From contig RPFO01000392.1 in the NCBI GenBank assembly GCA_009746045.1, positions 2,435,084 to 2,499,083 on the forward strand: a stretch of 64,000 nucleotides of DNA, given 5' to 3'. Source of the stretch: Mesostigma viride. Lineage: Eukaryota > Streptophyta > Mesostigmatophyceae > Mesostigmatales > Mesostigmataceae. Under the pieces are notes generated by a model. It was given only the letters and a program-made list of their open reading frames with translations, did no database searches and had not been told where the DNA came from. Each line of letters begins with the position of its first letter. The stretch's first letter is position 1. Shown in pieces: positions 36,229-48,743 of this stretch. The position numbers and the translations under genes are program-made.

Positions 36229-37731
36229 ACAGGGCTGGCCTGCCGCACCCCACGGTCGCGCACAAGGGCACTGTCGAGTCATGTACAAAACTTTGTCTAC
36301 ATGAAGTCATAGTGGGCATTACCGATGGTGCCTGTGTTTACAAAGGATTGCCACTCAATGAATATTAATGAATGATGAACATGGGAGTTTGCATGGAAGT
36401 GTTTGGTCGTTATGGCTGCCGCTTGCAAAAAGCGGTACCCACATTGTGTCCTGCATGGCATAGCTTCATAGTTGTTATTGCATAGCATAGTTGTTAGGAA
36501 GTAATGAGTAAGGAAATACTTGCATGCAATGAACGGCGACGTCTCACAATATACGGTACTGTTCGGACTGGGTTGATGTACTAGTAGTAGTAGGACGCGT
36601 GCTGGACGTGCCCGTGAGGGACGGAGCGTGGGATCGACGGAGCGGCGGGCCGGCGCGAGCGCGCACGATGGGAAGCCCCCAAAGGAAGGCCGCCGAGCGT
36701 TCGCCCCCCGGCGTAGTGACCGGGCCGGTCGGCGGGCTCAACCCGGCGGGTCGAAGCTTTCGGCGGAGGCCTCAGGGCCCCTGGTGGCGTAGTGCGTCCG
36801 AATAAGTGGGGGGCCTTGGCCCCCCCACTAGTCCCCTTCTAGTGACTACGATTAACCCCAACGCAAAAGTTTGGCGAACCGTGAGGCCCGAAAAGTGGCC
36901 CGTACGAAAACCGCGAGCGCAGGGCGGCCGATAGTCAGGGCGATCCGGGGATCCGCGGTGGCGCCCAATCGGAGCAGTTGCCCGAAAAGTGGCAAACTGG
37001 GGAGATCGAGTGTCCACCTTTCCTGAACGGGCCTGAAACGGCCGTTACGTCCAGATCCGGTTCAGCACTTTTGCGGGCAGGTGGGAGGCCAGCCAATGGC
37101 CGCGGCCAGATAAAAATACGGAACCCGGCACGATGTCGGCTTGTTGCGAGGCCGTCAAACTCTTCGCACGAAGCATCTCTAACCAAACAAGCCGGCGTAG
37201 GTTAACGCTTCTGTGACGCGGAAGTACAACAACTCGGAGTATAGAACCCGCCGTCCTCGAGTTTCGTAGCGTTCAGTGAGACAAGTCGACGGAACGTCCA
37301 GAAAATGTTTTGAAACCGTAAGACGTTGGCCGTTATGGCCGTTTTCCTGTCCGCATTTCGTTCAGAAACCGTTTCACTGAGTTGTTCCGCATCACTTTTC
37401 GATTCAGACCGAAGGTATAGTCTGAACATGATGTGACTGATATTTATTCTAAAATTATACGCAAATGTTTAGTTGGAGGAGTGGAGAGTAGTATGATGCT
37501 TGCTGGACGAATTTCTGCCACATTCCGTACTTACCAAGCTGGAAACAAAGGACTTGGGAGGATTTTCAAGTGGGTAGTACGCGGTGCTGGACCGCCTGGA
37601 CGCGCCCAAGCAATCGAACGTGCATAAACCAGGACTGCGAGGGGGCGAGGGGGCGACATGCTGCGACAGCACTTAATTTCCTGCTGGCTGGGGATGGCGT
37701 CCAACGCTGCCTGGAAAATTGGGGATGGACA

Positions 37732-38889
37732 ATGCGTGGGCATTGCTTTTATAGCGTTCAATGTTCCATTTCGATGCGTACCTTTGAATTGTTTCTGATC
37801 TGGCTGGCCGTCGGTGGGCAGTCACGTGCGTGGGAGAGGTTCGGGGCGCTATGGCCTGCTGCGATAGCTAGCGACCTGGAAATGGAATGTCGTTGTAGAT
37901 TTAGGTATTATGTTATCGTGCTTCTTTGCTTGACGTATTGGGTGCCTAGTGAAATCAGTTTGCTGTTCGTGGAAGGCGTGGGTGTGGCCGACGAGTTTCT
38001 GTTGTCGTCACACAATATTGGAATGAACGCTGGATTTGTTGCCACGGGACGTACGCTGGCGATGCCGATGGTGAGTCGTTTGTTTCGATGGCCGGGCTAG
38101 TGCCTGCCCTCTTTCTGATGCGTTTCCTCGGTTGCGTTGTTTCCATTTGGCCGAATTCACGTAGTCGCAGCGAAGACATAGCGTAGCAAGGGTCTGCGTT
38201 TCATTTTCTTAGCCGTGCAGGACGCCATCTTCATGGTCCTTCGGGTTTCCCGTGTCAACGTCCGTTGCCAGAGGATCTGTGATGATTTTTTTCTGGAATA
38301 TACTGGGCGGTGAAAGCCCCTGTGGATGCTTGCCTGGTCATGAGTTTAGGGCGTCATTTACTGCTGTACTCGCTGATATTCATGGTGCTTACTGCGTAAG
38401 ATAATCCGCCTTGCTTCGCGCGTGGATTTTCACTGGGCTGAAGAGCGCGTCTGGTAACATGTTTACGTGGTGTATAAGGTGATCAATCAACCATTTGTTC
38501 ATAGAAGGTGTGACCGTAGAAGGTGTTTTATATTTCTTCATCAAGCAAGTCAAAAGTAATCTCCACTGGCTTACAACCTGAATCTTGCTTTGCTGGGTCT
38601 GCTGTGTTCCTGTCTCATTGTGCAGGCTATCCCCTTGGTTGACCAACCAGGTGATTTGTGGTGCCAGCGGGGCCATATTGGTTTTCTTCTCATTTTCCAT
38701 CCGTGGCAACGGACCGCATGGGCGGGCGGGAGGGCAGAGAGGGCAGGGCAGGGCAGGCCAGGCGAGGCAGGAAAGGCTGCAAGGGTATGCAGCACAGGTA
38801 GGCTGGCAGGCAAGGGCCATGGGGCATGAGACATGGCGCTTGAGCTACGAGCCTTGCGGCATGGGGTTTGGGGATGGGGAAAACAGGAG
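37732..38889 (+). pseudogene. three-exon frame, U9 copy, transposon-disrupted
   Basis: Both type A frameshifts, and in addition exon 3 is interrupted at 38889 by the inverted-repeat element, which removes the normal stop. The remainder of exon 3 (GGGCAGGCAGCCAGCC onward) resumes at about 39387. Confidence 0.45.
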
Positions 38890-39380
38890 GCCGGGCCCAC
38901 TTCAAATGTTCCGCCGTCCAAGCCAAGTGTGTGACACTTTTGGTCGTTTTTTGCAAAAAAAAAATAAAATTTCGCACGAGTTCGCGTGATTTTTGCGTGA
39001 TTTTCGCAAAATTTTCACACATTTTCGCACGATTTCGCACGATTTCGCACAATTTTGCATGATTTCGCACAATTTCGCATGGATTTCAACCAAGGGTCGT
39101 TTTGGGGAGTGACGTTTGACAAAATTTCGCATGAATTCACACACGTTGTGCACATCAAAATTTTTTACCGTCGACATTTTTCACATGAAATTTCGCACAA
39201 TTTCAGCAAATTTCGCACAAATTCGCACGATTTCAGCAAATTTCACACGATTTCAGCAAATTTCGCACAATTTCGCACGATTTCGCACGACGAATCACTC
39301 TGCAGAGTGACGATCGTCGAAAAAGTCAAAAAAACGACCAAAAGTGTCACACTTTTCGGAACATTTGAAGTGGGCCCGGC
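38890..39380. mobile_element. 491-bp non-autonomous inverted-repeat transposon
   Basis: Ends are perfect inverted repeats beginning GCCGGGCCCACTTCAAATGT (24 bp in all). A second inverted block, GTGTGACACTTTTGGTCG and four more bases, lies slightly further in. The flanks carry CAGGAG on both sides (38884-38889 and 39381-39386), and the other type A units show the unoccupied site with one CAGGAG, so a 6-bp target duplication is the longest reading; 4 bp (AGGA) is also possible because of end ambiguity. The interior is AT-rich, built from TTTCGCACGA/TTTCAGCAAA-type repeats of about 10-12 bp, and contains a 16-bp palindrome at 39295-39310. There is no transposase. The superfamily is not assigned. 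Confidence 0.88.
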
Positions 39381-39449
39381 CAGGAGGGCAGGCAGCCAGC
39401 CACATCCACATGATTAGGGGCCAGACAGCAATCAGGGGCACCGCGGGCC

Positions 39450-40755
39450 CACTTATGCATGCCAGGCACCCCACCAACCCACGCACGCATGCCAGCCACC
39501 CCCATGCCCACGCACGCATGCCAGCCACCCCCCCCCCCACACACAAACCCACTTATGCATGCCAGCCACCCCCCACACCCACGTACGCATGCCAGCCACC
39601 CCCCACACCCACGCACGCATGGCAGCCACCCCACGAACCCAGGCACGCATGCCAGCCCCCCCCTCAAGCCACGCATGCATGGCAGCCCACCACCACACCC
39701 ACGCATGCATGCCACTCCCCCCCACACCCACGCACGCATGCCAGCCACCCCCATACCCACGTACGCCCCCCCCCACACCCACGCACGCATGCCAGCCCCC
39801 CCCTCATGCACGCATGCATGCCAGCCACCCCACAAACCCACGCATGGATGCCAGCCCCCCCCACATGCATGCATGCTTGCCAGCCACCCCACATGCAAAC
39901 AAGCCCCCCCCACATGCATGCTTGCATTCCAGCCACCCCCACACCCACGCACGCATGCCAGCCACCCCACGAGCCCACGCATGCATGCCAGCCACCCCCC
40001 ACATGCACGCATGGATGCCAGCCACCCGCCACATGCACATGCATGCCAGCCACCCCCCACACCCACGTACGCATGCCAGCCACCCCCCACACCCACGCAC
40101 GCATGGCAGCCCACCCCACGAACCCAGGCACGCATGCCAGCCCCCCCTAAACCCACGCACGCATGGCAGCCCACCCCCAAACCCAGGCACGCATGCCAGC
40201 CACCCCCCATACCCACGTACTTATGTCAGCCCCCCCCCACACACACGCATGCATGCCAGCCCCCCCCAAACCCACACACGCGTGCCAGCCCCCCCCCACA
40301 TGCACGCATGCATGCCAGCCACCCCACAAACCCACTTATGCATGCCAGCCACCCCCGTCACCAACGTACGCATGCCGTCCCCCCCCCACACCCACGCATG
40401 CATGCCAGCCTGCCCCGCCCCACATGCGTCCATGGCAGCTCCCCCCACACCCACGCATGCATGCTAGCCACCCCACAAACCCATGCACGCATGCCAGCCA
40501 CCCCCAGACCCACGCACGCATGCCACCCCCCCACAAACCCACGCATGCATGCCAGCCACCCCCCACATGCACGCATGCATGACAGCCACCCCCCACATGC
40601 ACGTGCATGCCAGCCACCCCCCACACCCACATACGCATGCCAGCCACCCCCCACACCCACGCACGCATGGCAGCCACCCCCCACAGCCACGCACGCATGC
40701 CAGCCCCCCCCTCAAGCCACGCATGCATGGCAGCTCCCCACCACACCCACGAATG
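39450..40755. repeat. 30-bp minisatellite of U9
   Basis: Type A order downstream of the transposon; carries a few private C-run changes near 39533 and 40206 and a private GTACTTATG at about 40218. Confidence 0.95.
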
Positions 40756-41347
40756 GACAGGGCTGGCCTGCCGCACCCCACGGTCGCGCACAAGGGCACT
40801 GTCGAGTCATGTACAAAACTTTGTCTACATGAAGTCATAGTGGGCATTACCGATGGTGCCTGTGTTTACAAAGGATTGCCACTCAATGAATATTAATGAA
40901 TGATGAACATGGGAGTTTGCATGGAAGTGTTTGGTCGTTATGGCTGCCGCTTGCAAAAAGCGGTACCCACATTGTGTCCTGCATGGCATAGCTTCATAGT
41001 TGTTATTGCATAGCATAGTTGTTAGGAAGTAATGAGTAAGGAAATACTTGCATGCAATGAACGGCGACGTCTCACAATATACGGTACTGTTCGGACTGGG
41101 TTGATGTACTAGTAGTAGTAGGACGCGTGCTGGACGTGCCCGTGAGGGACGGAGCGTGGGATCGACGGAGCGGCGGGCCGGCGCGAGCGCGCACGATGGG
41201 AAGCCCCCAAAGGAAGGCCGCCGAGCGTTCGCCCCCCGGCGTAGTGACCGGGCCGGTCGGCGGGCTCAACCCGGCGGGTCGAAGCTTTCGGCGGAGGCCT
41301 CAGGGCCCCTGGTGGCGTAGTGCGTCCGAATAAGTGGGGGGCCTTGG

Positions 41348-41970
41348 CCGCGGCCAGATAAAAATACGGAACCCGGCACGATGTCGGCTTGTTGCGCGCC
41401 CCGTCAAACTCTTGCACGAATCAAACAAGCCGGCGAAGGTTAACGGATATTCTACGCGGAAGTACAACAACTCCAGAGTATAGAACCCGCCGTCCCAAAA
41501 TTTTGAAGCGTTCAGTGCGGCAAGTCGACGGCATGTCCAGAAAATGTTTTGAAACCGTAATGAGCTGGGCGTTACGGCCGTTTTGTGTCCGCATTTTGTT
41601 CAGAAACCGTTATACTGAGCGTTTCCGTTGCAATTTTTTATTCAGACCGAAATTTAAGTCTGAACGTGTTTTGACTGAATTTTAGTTGAAAAGTGCACGA
41701 AAAATTTGAGTTGGAGGAGCGGAGCGTAGTATGATGCTTGCTGGACGAACTTTGCGAGATTCTGAGACGATTCTGGGGACAGCGCTGGTAGAATCTAAAT
41801 TTTGCTGAAATCGAATGTGCTACGAAAATTTGCCCTGAACGCATGCAAAATTCGGCCTGAAATCGTTTTTGGTTGAGCGGTCACTAGTTTCGAGCAATAA
41901 AAACGATTTTAGGGCGAGTTCAGGCCGAATTTTCGTAGTTCCGAGGAATAAAAATTGATTTGGAAGATTT
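41348..41970 (+). repeat. partial divergent leader between U9 and U10
   Basis: Starts at a TGGCC microhomology joint where 280 bp (hairpin through CCAAT) are missing relative to U3. It continues as a leader diverged from all other units (GTAATGAGCTGGGC; GAGTTGGAGGAGCGGAGCG). After GCTTGCTGGACGAA it changes into unrelated AT-richer sequence (about 41750-41970) with repeated GCCGAATTTTCG / AAAACGATTTT motifs in opposite orientations. It then enters a second GC-rich block at CCCCGTGAGGGACGG. There is no exon 1-3 body. Confidence 0.85.
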
Positions 41971-42186
41971 CCCCGTGAGGGACGGAGCGTGGGATCGACG
42001 GTGCGGTGGGCCGGCGCGAGCGCGCGCGAGGGGAAGCCCCCAAAGGAAGGCCGCCGAGCGTTCGCCCCCCGGCGTAGTGACCGGCCCGGTAGGCGGGCTC
42101 AACCCGGCGGGTCGAAGCTTTCGGCGGGGGCCTCAGGGCCCCTGGTGTCGTAATGCGTCCGAATTCGTGGGGGGCCTTGGCCCCCC
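41971..42186. other. second GC-rich block before U10
   Basis: A near-copy of the GC-rich block of U1 type (GCGCGCGAGGGGAAGCC). It lies only about 830 bp after the copy at 41127, so two such blocks occur in a row. Confidence 0.8.
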
Positions 42187-43094
42187 CACGCTTGTCCCCT
42201 TCTAGTGACTACGATTAACCCCAACGCAAAAGTTTGGCGAACCGTGAGGCCCGAAAAGTGGCCCGTACGAAAACCGCGAGCGCAGGGCGGCCGATAGTCA
42301 GGGCGATCCGGGGATCCGCGGTGGCGCCCAATCGGAGCAGTTGCCCGAAAAGTGGCAAACTGGGGAGATCGAGTGTCCACCTTTCCTGAACGGGCCTGAA
42401 ACGGCCGTTACGTCCAGATCCGGTTCAGCACTTTTGCGGGCAGGTGGGAGGCCAGCCAATGGCCGCGGCCAGATAAAAATACGGAACCCGGCACGATGTC
42501 GGCTTGTTGCGAGGCCGTCAAACTCTTCGCACGAAGCATCTCTAACCAAACAAGCCGGCGTAGGTTAACGCTTCTGTGACGCGGAAGTACAACAACTCGG
42601 AGTATAGAACCCGCCGTCCTCGAGTTTCGTAGCGTTCAGTGAGACAAGTCGACGGAACGTCCAGAAAATGTTTTGAAACCGTAAGACGTTGGCCGTTATG
42701 GCCGTTTTCCTGTCCGCATTTCGTTCAGAAACCGTTTCACTGAGTTGTTCCGCATCACTTTTCGATTCAGACCGAAGGTATAGTCTGAACATGATGTGAC
42801 TGATATTTATTCTAAAATTATACGCAAATGTTTAGTTGGAGGAGTGGAGAGTAGTATGATGCTTGCTGGACGAATTTCTGCCACATTCCGTACTTACCAA
42901 GCTGGAAACAAAGGACTTGGGAGGATTTTCAAGTGGGTAGTACGCGGTGCTGGACCGCCTGGACGCGCCCAAGCAATCGAACGTGCATAAACCAGGACTG
43001 CGAGGGGGCGAGGGGGCGACATGCTGCGACAGCACTTAATTTCCTGCTGGCTGGGGATGGCGTCCAACGCTGCCTGGAAAATTGGGGATGGACA

Positions 43095-44283
43095 ATGCGT
43101 GGGCATTGCTTTTATAGCGTTCAATGTTCCATTTCGATGCGTACCTTTGAATTGTTTCTGATCTGGCTGGCCGTCGGTGGGCAGTCACGTGCGTGGGAGA
43201 GGTTCGGGGCGCTATGGCCTGCTGCGATAGCTAGCGACCTGGAAATGGAATGTCGTTGTAGATTTAGGTATTATGTTATCGTGCTTCTTTGCTTGACGTA
43301 TTGGGTGCCTAGTGAAATCAGTTTGCTGTTCGTGGAAGGCGTGGGTGTGGCCGACGAGTTTCTGTTGTCGTCACACAATATTGGAATGAACGCTGGATTT
43401 GTTGCCACGGGACGTACGCTGGCGATGCCGATGGTGAGTCGTTTGTTTCGATGGCCGGGCTAGTGCCTGCCCTCTTTCTGATGCGTTTCCTCGGTTGCGT
43501 TGTTTCCATTTGGCCGAATTCACGTAGTCGCAGCGAAGACATAGCGTAGCAAGGGTCTGCGTTTCATTTTCTTAGCCGTGCAGGACGCCATCTTCATGGT
43601 CCTTCGGGTTTCCCGTGTCAACGTCCGTTGCCAGAGGATCTGTGATGATTTTTTTCTGGAATATACTGGGCGGTGAAAGCCCCTGTGGATGCTTGCCTGG
43701 TCATGAGTTTAGGGCGTCATTTACTGCTGTACTCGCTGATATTCATGGTGCTTACTGCGTAAGATAATCCGCCTTGCTTCGCGCGTGGATTTTCACTGGG
43801 CTGAAGAGCGCGTCTGGTAACATGTTTACGTGGTGTATAAGGTGATCAATCAACCATTTGTTCATAGAAGGTGTGACCGTAGAAGGTGTTTTATATTTCT
43901 TCATCAAGCAAGTCAAAAGTAATCTCCACTGGCTTACAACCTGAATCTTGCTTTGCTGGGTCTGCTGTGTTCCTGTCTCATTGTGCAGGCTATCCCCTTG
44001 GTTGACCAACCAGGTGATTTGTGGTGCCAGCGGGGCCATATTGGTTTTCTTCTCATTTTCCATCCGTGGCAACGGACCGCATGGGCGGGCGGGAGGGCAG
44101 AGAGGGCAGGGCAGGGCAGGCCAGGCGAGGCAGGAAAGGCTGCAAGGGTATGCAGCACAGGTAGGCTGGCAGGCAAGGGCCATGGGGCATGAGACATGGC
44201 GCTTGAGCTACGAGCCTTGCGGCATGGGGTTTGGGGATGGGGAAAACAGGAGGGCAGGCAGCCAGCCACATCCACATGATTAG
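43095..44283 (+). pseudogene. three-exon frame, U10 copy
   Basis: Type A copy with both frameshifts. Confidence 0.42.
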
Positions 44284-44316
44284 GGGCCAGACAGCAATCA
44301 GGGGCACCGCGGGCCC

Positions 44317-45622
44317 ACTTATGCATGCCAGGCACCCCACCGACCCACGCACGCATGCCAGCCACCCCCATGCCCACGCACGCATGCCAGCCACCCCCCC
44401 CCCCACACACAAACCCACTTATGCATGCCAGCCACCCCCCACACCCACGTACGCATGCCAGCCACCCCCCACACCCACGCACGCATGGCAGCCACCCCAC
44501 GAACCCAGGCACGCATGCCAGCCCCCCCCTCAAGCCACGCATGCATGGCAGCCCACCACCACACCCACGCATGCATGCCACTCCCCCCCACACCCACGCA
44601 CGCATGCCAGCCACCCCCCATACCCACGTACGCCCCCCCCACACCCACGCACGCATGCCAGCCCCCCCCTCATGCACGCATGCATGCCAGCCACCCCACA
44701 AACCCACGCATGGATGCCAGCCCCCCCCACATGCATGCATGCTTGCCAGCCACCCCACATGCAAACAAGCCCCCCCCACATGCATGCTTGCATTCCAGCC
44801 ACCCCCACACCCACGCACGCATGCCAGCCACCCCACGAGCCCACGCATGCATGCCAGCCACCCCCCACATGCACGCATGGATGCCAGCCACCCGCCACAT
44901 GCACATGCATGCCAGCCACCCCCCACACCCACGTACGCATGCCAGCCACCCCCCACACCCACGCACGCATGGCAGCCCACCCCACGAACCCAGGCACGCA
45001 TGCCAGCCCCCCCCTAAACCCACGCACGCATGGCAGCCCACCCCCAAACCCAGGCACGCATGCCAGCCACCCCCATACCCACGCACTTATGTCAGCCCCC
45101 CCCCACACACACGCATGCATGCCAGCCCCCCCCCAAACCCACACACGCGTGCCAGCCCCCCCCCACATGCACGCATGCATGCCAGCCACCCCACAAACCC
45201 ACTTATGCATGCCAGCCACCCCCGTCACCAACGTACGCATGCCGTCCCCCCCCACACCCACGCATGCATGCCAGCCTGCCCCGCCCCACATGCGTCCATG
45301 GCAGCTCCCCCCCACACCCACGCATGCATGCTAGCCACCCCACAAACCCATGCACGCATGCCAGCCACCCCCAGACCCACGCACGCATGCCACCCCCCCA
45401 CAAACCCACGCATGCATGCCAGCCACCCCCCACATGCACGCATGCATGACAGCCACCCCCCACATGCACGTGCATGCCAGCCACCCCCCACACCCACATA
45501 CGCATGCCAGCCACCCCCCACACCCACGCACGCATGGCAGCCACCCCCCACAGCCACGCACGCATGCCAGCCCCCCCCTAAACCCACGCATGCATGGCAG
45601 CTCCCCACCACACCCACGAATG
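44317..45622. repeat. 30-bp minisatellite of U10
   Basis: Type A order; the last repeats carry CCTAAACCCACGC where other type A units have CCTCAAGCCACGC. Confidence 0.95.
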
Positions 45623-47522
45623 GACAGGGCTGGCCTGCCGCACCCCGCGGTCGCACACAAGGGCACTGTCGAGTCATGTACAAAACTTTGTCTACATGAA
45701 GTCATAGTGGGCATGACCGATGGTGCATGTGTTTACAAAGGATTGCCACTCAATGTATATTAATGAATGATGAACGGACATCGGAGTTTGCATGGAAGTG
45801 TTTGGTCGTTATGGCTGCCGCTTGCAAAAAGCGGTACCCACATTGTGTCCTGCATGGCATAGCTTCATTGTGAGTTCCAGTTGTTAGGAAGTAATGAGTA
45901 AGGAAATGCTTGCATGCAATGAACGGCGACGTCTCACAATATACGGTACTGTTCGGACTGGGTTGATGTACTAGTAGTAGTAGGACGCGTGCTGGACGTG
46001 CCCGTGAGGGACGGAGCGTGGGATCGACGGAGCGGCGGGCCGGCGCGAGCGCGCACGATGGGAAGCCCCCAAAGGAAGGCCGCCGAGCGTTCGCCCCCCG
46101 GCGTAGTGACCGGGCCGGTCGGCGGGCTCAACCCGGCGGGTCGAAGCTTTCGGCGGAGGCCTCAGGGCCCCTGGTGGCGTAGTGCGTCCGAATAAGTGGG
46201 GGGCCTTGGCCCCCCCACTAGTCCCCCTCTAGTGACTACGATTAACACGGACGAAAAAATTGGTCAAACCGTGAGGCCCGAAAAGTGGCCCGTACGAAAA
46301 CCGCGAGCGCAGGGCGGCCGATAGTCAGGGCGATTCGGAGATCCGCGGTGGCGCCCAATCGGAGCAGTTGCCCGAAAAGTGGCAAACTAGGCAGATCGAG
46401 TCTCACACGTTCTGAACGGGGGCTGAAACGTCTGATCTGTCCAGATCCGGTTCAGCACTTTTGCGGGCAGGGGTTGATCCGGTTCAGAACTTTGTTCAGC
46501 AGGGGGGGCGGCCCGCCAATGGGAGGATCAAGAAAACACAGGCAGTTTGACGGACCTGAAACGCGATGTCAAGTTGTTGCGCGGCCCTCAAACTCTTGCG
46601 CGAATGCATCTCTTACGAAACATCCCATGCCTTGTGGCGATCAACTTCGGCTACTGCGCCCATCGCTAGGCCGAGAGCGCGCCGTCCTCAAATTTCGTAG
46701 CGTTCAGTGCGGCAGCTCGACGGAACGTCCAGAAAATGTTTAGAAGCCGTAACATTTTGGGCGTTACTGGGCCCATCGCGAGGCCGACAGCGCGCCGTCC
46801 TAAAATTTCGTAGCGTTCAGTGCGGCATCTCGACGGAACGTCCAGAAAATGTTTAGAAACCGTAGCATTTTGGGCGTTACGGCCGTTTTCCTGTCCGCAT
46901 TGCGTGCAGAAACCGTTTCACTGAGTGTTTTCGCATCACTTTTCGATTCAGACCGGAGTTATAGTCTGAACATGATGTGACTGATATTTATTCTAAATTT
47001 ATACGCAAAATTTGACTTGGAGCAGTGGAGAGTAGTATGATGCTTGCTGGACGAATTTCTGCGGCATCTCGACGGAACGTCCAGAAAATGTTTAGAAACC
47101 GTAGCATTTTGGGCGTTACGGCCGTTTTCCTGTCCGCATTGCGTGCAGAAACCGTTTCACTGAGTGTTTTCGCATCACTTTTCGATTCAGACCGGAGTTA
47201 TAGTCTGAACATGATGTGACTGATATTTATTCTAAATTTATACGCAAAATTTGACTTGGAGCAGTGGAGAGTAGTATGATGCTTGCTGGACGAATTTCTG
47301 CCAGATTCCGTACTTACCAGGCAGGGAAAAAATGACTTGGGAGGATTTTCAAGTGGGTACTGGGTAGTACGCGGTGCTGGACCGCCTGGACGCGCCCAAG
47401 CAATCGAACGTGCATAAACCAGGACTGCGAGGGGGAGAGGGGGCGACATGCTGCGACAGCACTTAATATTCCTGCTGGCTGGGGATGGCGGTCAACGCTG
47501 CCTGGAAAATTGGGGATGGACA

Positions 47523-48709
47523 ATGCGTGGGCATTGCTTTTATAGCGTTCAATGTTCCATTTCGATGCGTACCTTTGAATTGTTTCTGATCTGGCTGGCC
47601 GTCGGTGGGCATTCACGTGCGTGGGAGAGGTTAGTGGCGCTATGGCCTGCTGCGATAGCTAGCGACCTGGAAATGGAATGTCGTTGTAGATTTAGGTATT
47701 ATGTTATCGTGCTTCTTTGCTTGACGTATTGGGTGCCTAGTGAAATAGGTTTACTGTTCGTGGAAGGCGTGGGTGTGGCCGACGAGTTTCTGTTGTCGTC
47801 ACGCAATATTGGAATGAACGCTGGATTTGTTGCCACGGGACGTACGCTGGCGATGCCGATGGTGAGTCGTTTGTTTCGATGACCGGGATAGTGCCTGCTC
47901 TCTTTTTGATGCGTTTCCTCGGTTGCGTTGTTTCCATTGGGCCGACTTCACCTAGTCGCAGCGAAGACATAGCGTAGCAAGGGTCTGCGTTTCATTTTCT
48001 TAGCCGTGCAGGACGCCATCTTCATGGTCCTTCGGGTTTCCCGTGTCAACGTCCGTTGCCAGAGGATCTGTGATGATATTTACTGGAATATACTGGGCGG
48101 TGAAAGCCCCTGTGGATGCTTGCCTGGTCATGAGTTTAGGGCGTCATTTACTGCTGTAGTGGCTGACATTCATGGTGCTTACTGCGTAAGATAATCTGCC
48201 TTGCTTCGCACGTGGATTTTCACTGGACTGAAGAGCGCGTCTGGTAACATGTTTACGTGGTGTATAAGGTGATCAATCAACCATTTGTTCATAGAAGGTG
48301 TGACCGTAGAAGGTGTGTTGTATTTCTTCATCAAGCAAGTCAAAAGTAATCTCCACTGGCTTACAACCTGAATCTTGCTTTGCTGGGTCTGCTGTGTTCC
48401 TGTCTCATTGTGCAGGCTATCCCCTTGGTTGACCAACCAGGTGATTTGTGGTGCCAGCGGGGCCATATTATTTTCTTCTCATTTTCCATCCGTGGCAACG
48501 GACCGCATGGGCGGGCGGGAGGGCAGAGAGGGCAGGGCAGGCCACGCCAGGCGAGGCAGGAAAGGCTGCAAGGGTATGCAGCACAGGTAGGCTGGCAGGC
48601 AAGGGCCATGGGGCATGAGCCATGGGGCTTGAGCTACGAGCCTTGCGGCATGGGGTTTGGGGATGGGGCAAACAGGAGGGCAGGCAGCCAGCCACATCCA
48701 CATGATTAG
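47523..48709 (+). CDS. candidate three-exon gene, U11 copy (open)
   Basis: Exons 47523-47861, 48012-48185 and 48416-48709. The predicted 268-residue product is the same as that of U1, including the type B replacements (for example LV for FG at residues 37-38 and R94). Because U1 and U11 are so recently duplicated, their shared openness adds little independent evidence that the frame is used. The 239-bp leader duplication lies upstream. Confidence 0.38.
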
Positions 48710-48743
48710 GGGCCAGACAGCAATCAGGGGCACCGCGGGCTCA

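Larger units (their letters stand above)
32799..36825 (+). repeat. array unit U8 (type A, 4,027 bp)
   Basis: A complete type A unit restored after the damaged U6/U7 junction. Confidence 0.95.
36826..41347 (+). repeat. array unit U9 (type A with transposon insertion)
   Basis: Type A unit enlarged by a 497-bp insertion (element plus target duplication). Its right end lacks the junction hairpin because of a 280-bp deletion (see 41348). Confidence 0.95.
42187..46215 (+). repeat. array unit U10 (type A, 4,029 bp)
   Basis: Type A body with a damaged left hairpin. Its tail (45650-45930) contains type C-like features (TGTGAGTTCCAGTTGTTAGG) instead of the usual type A tail, so the right end is recombinant. 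Confidence 0.95.
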
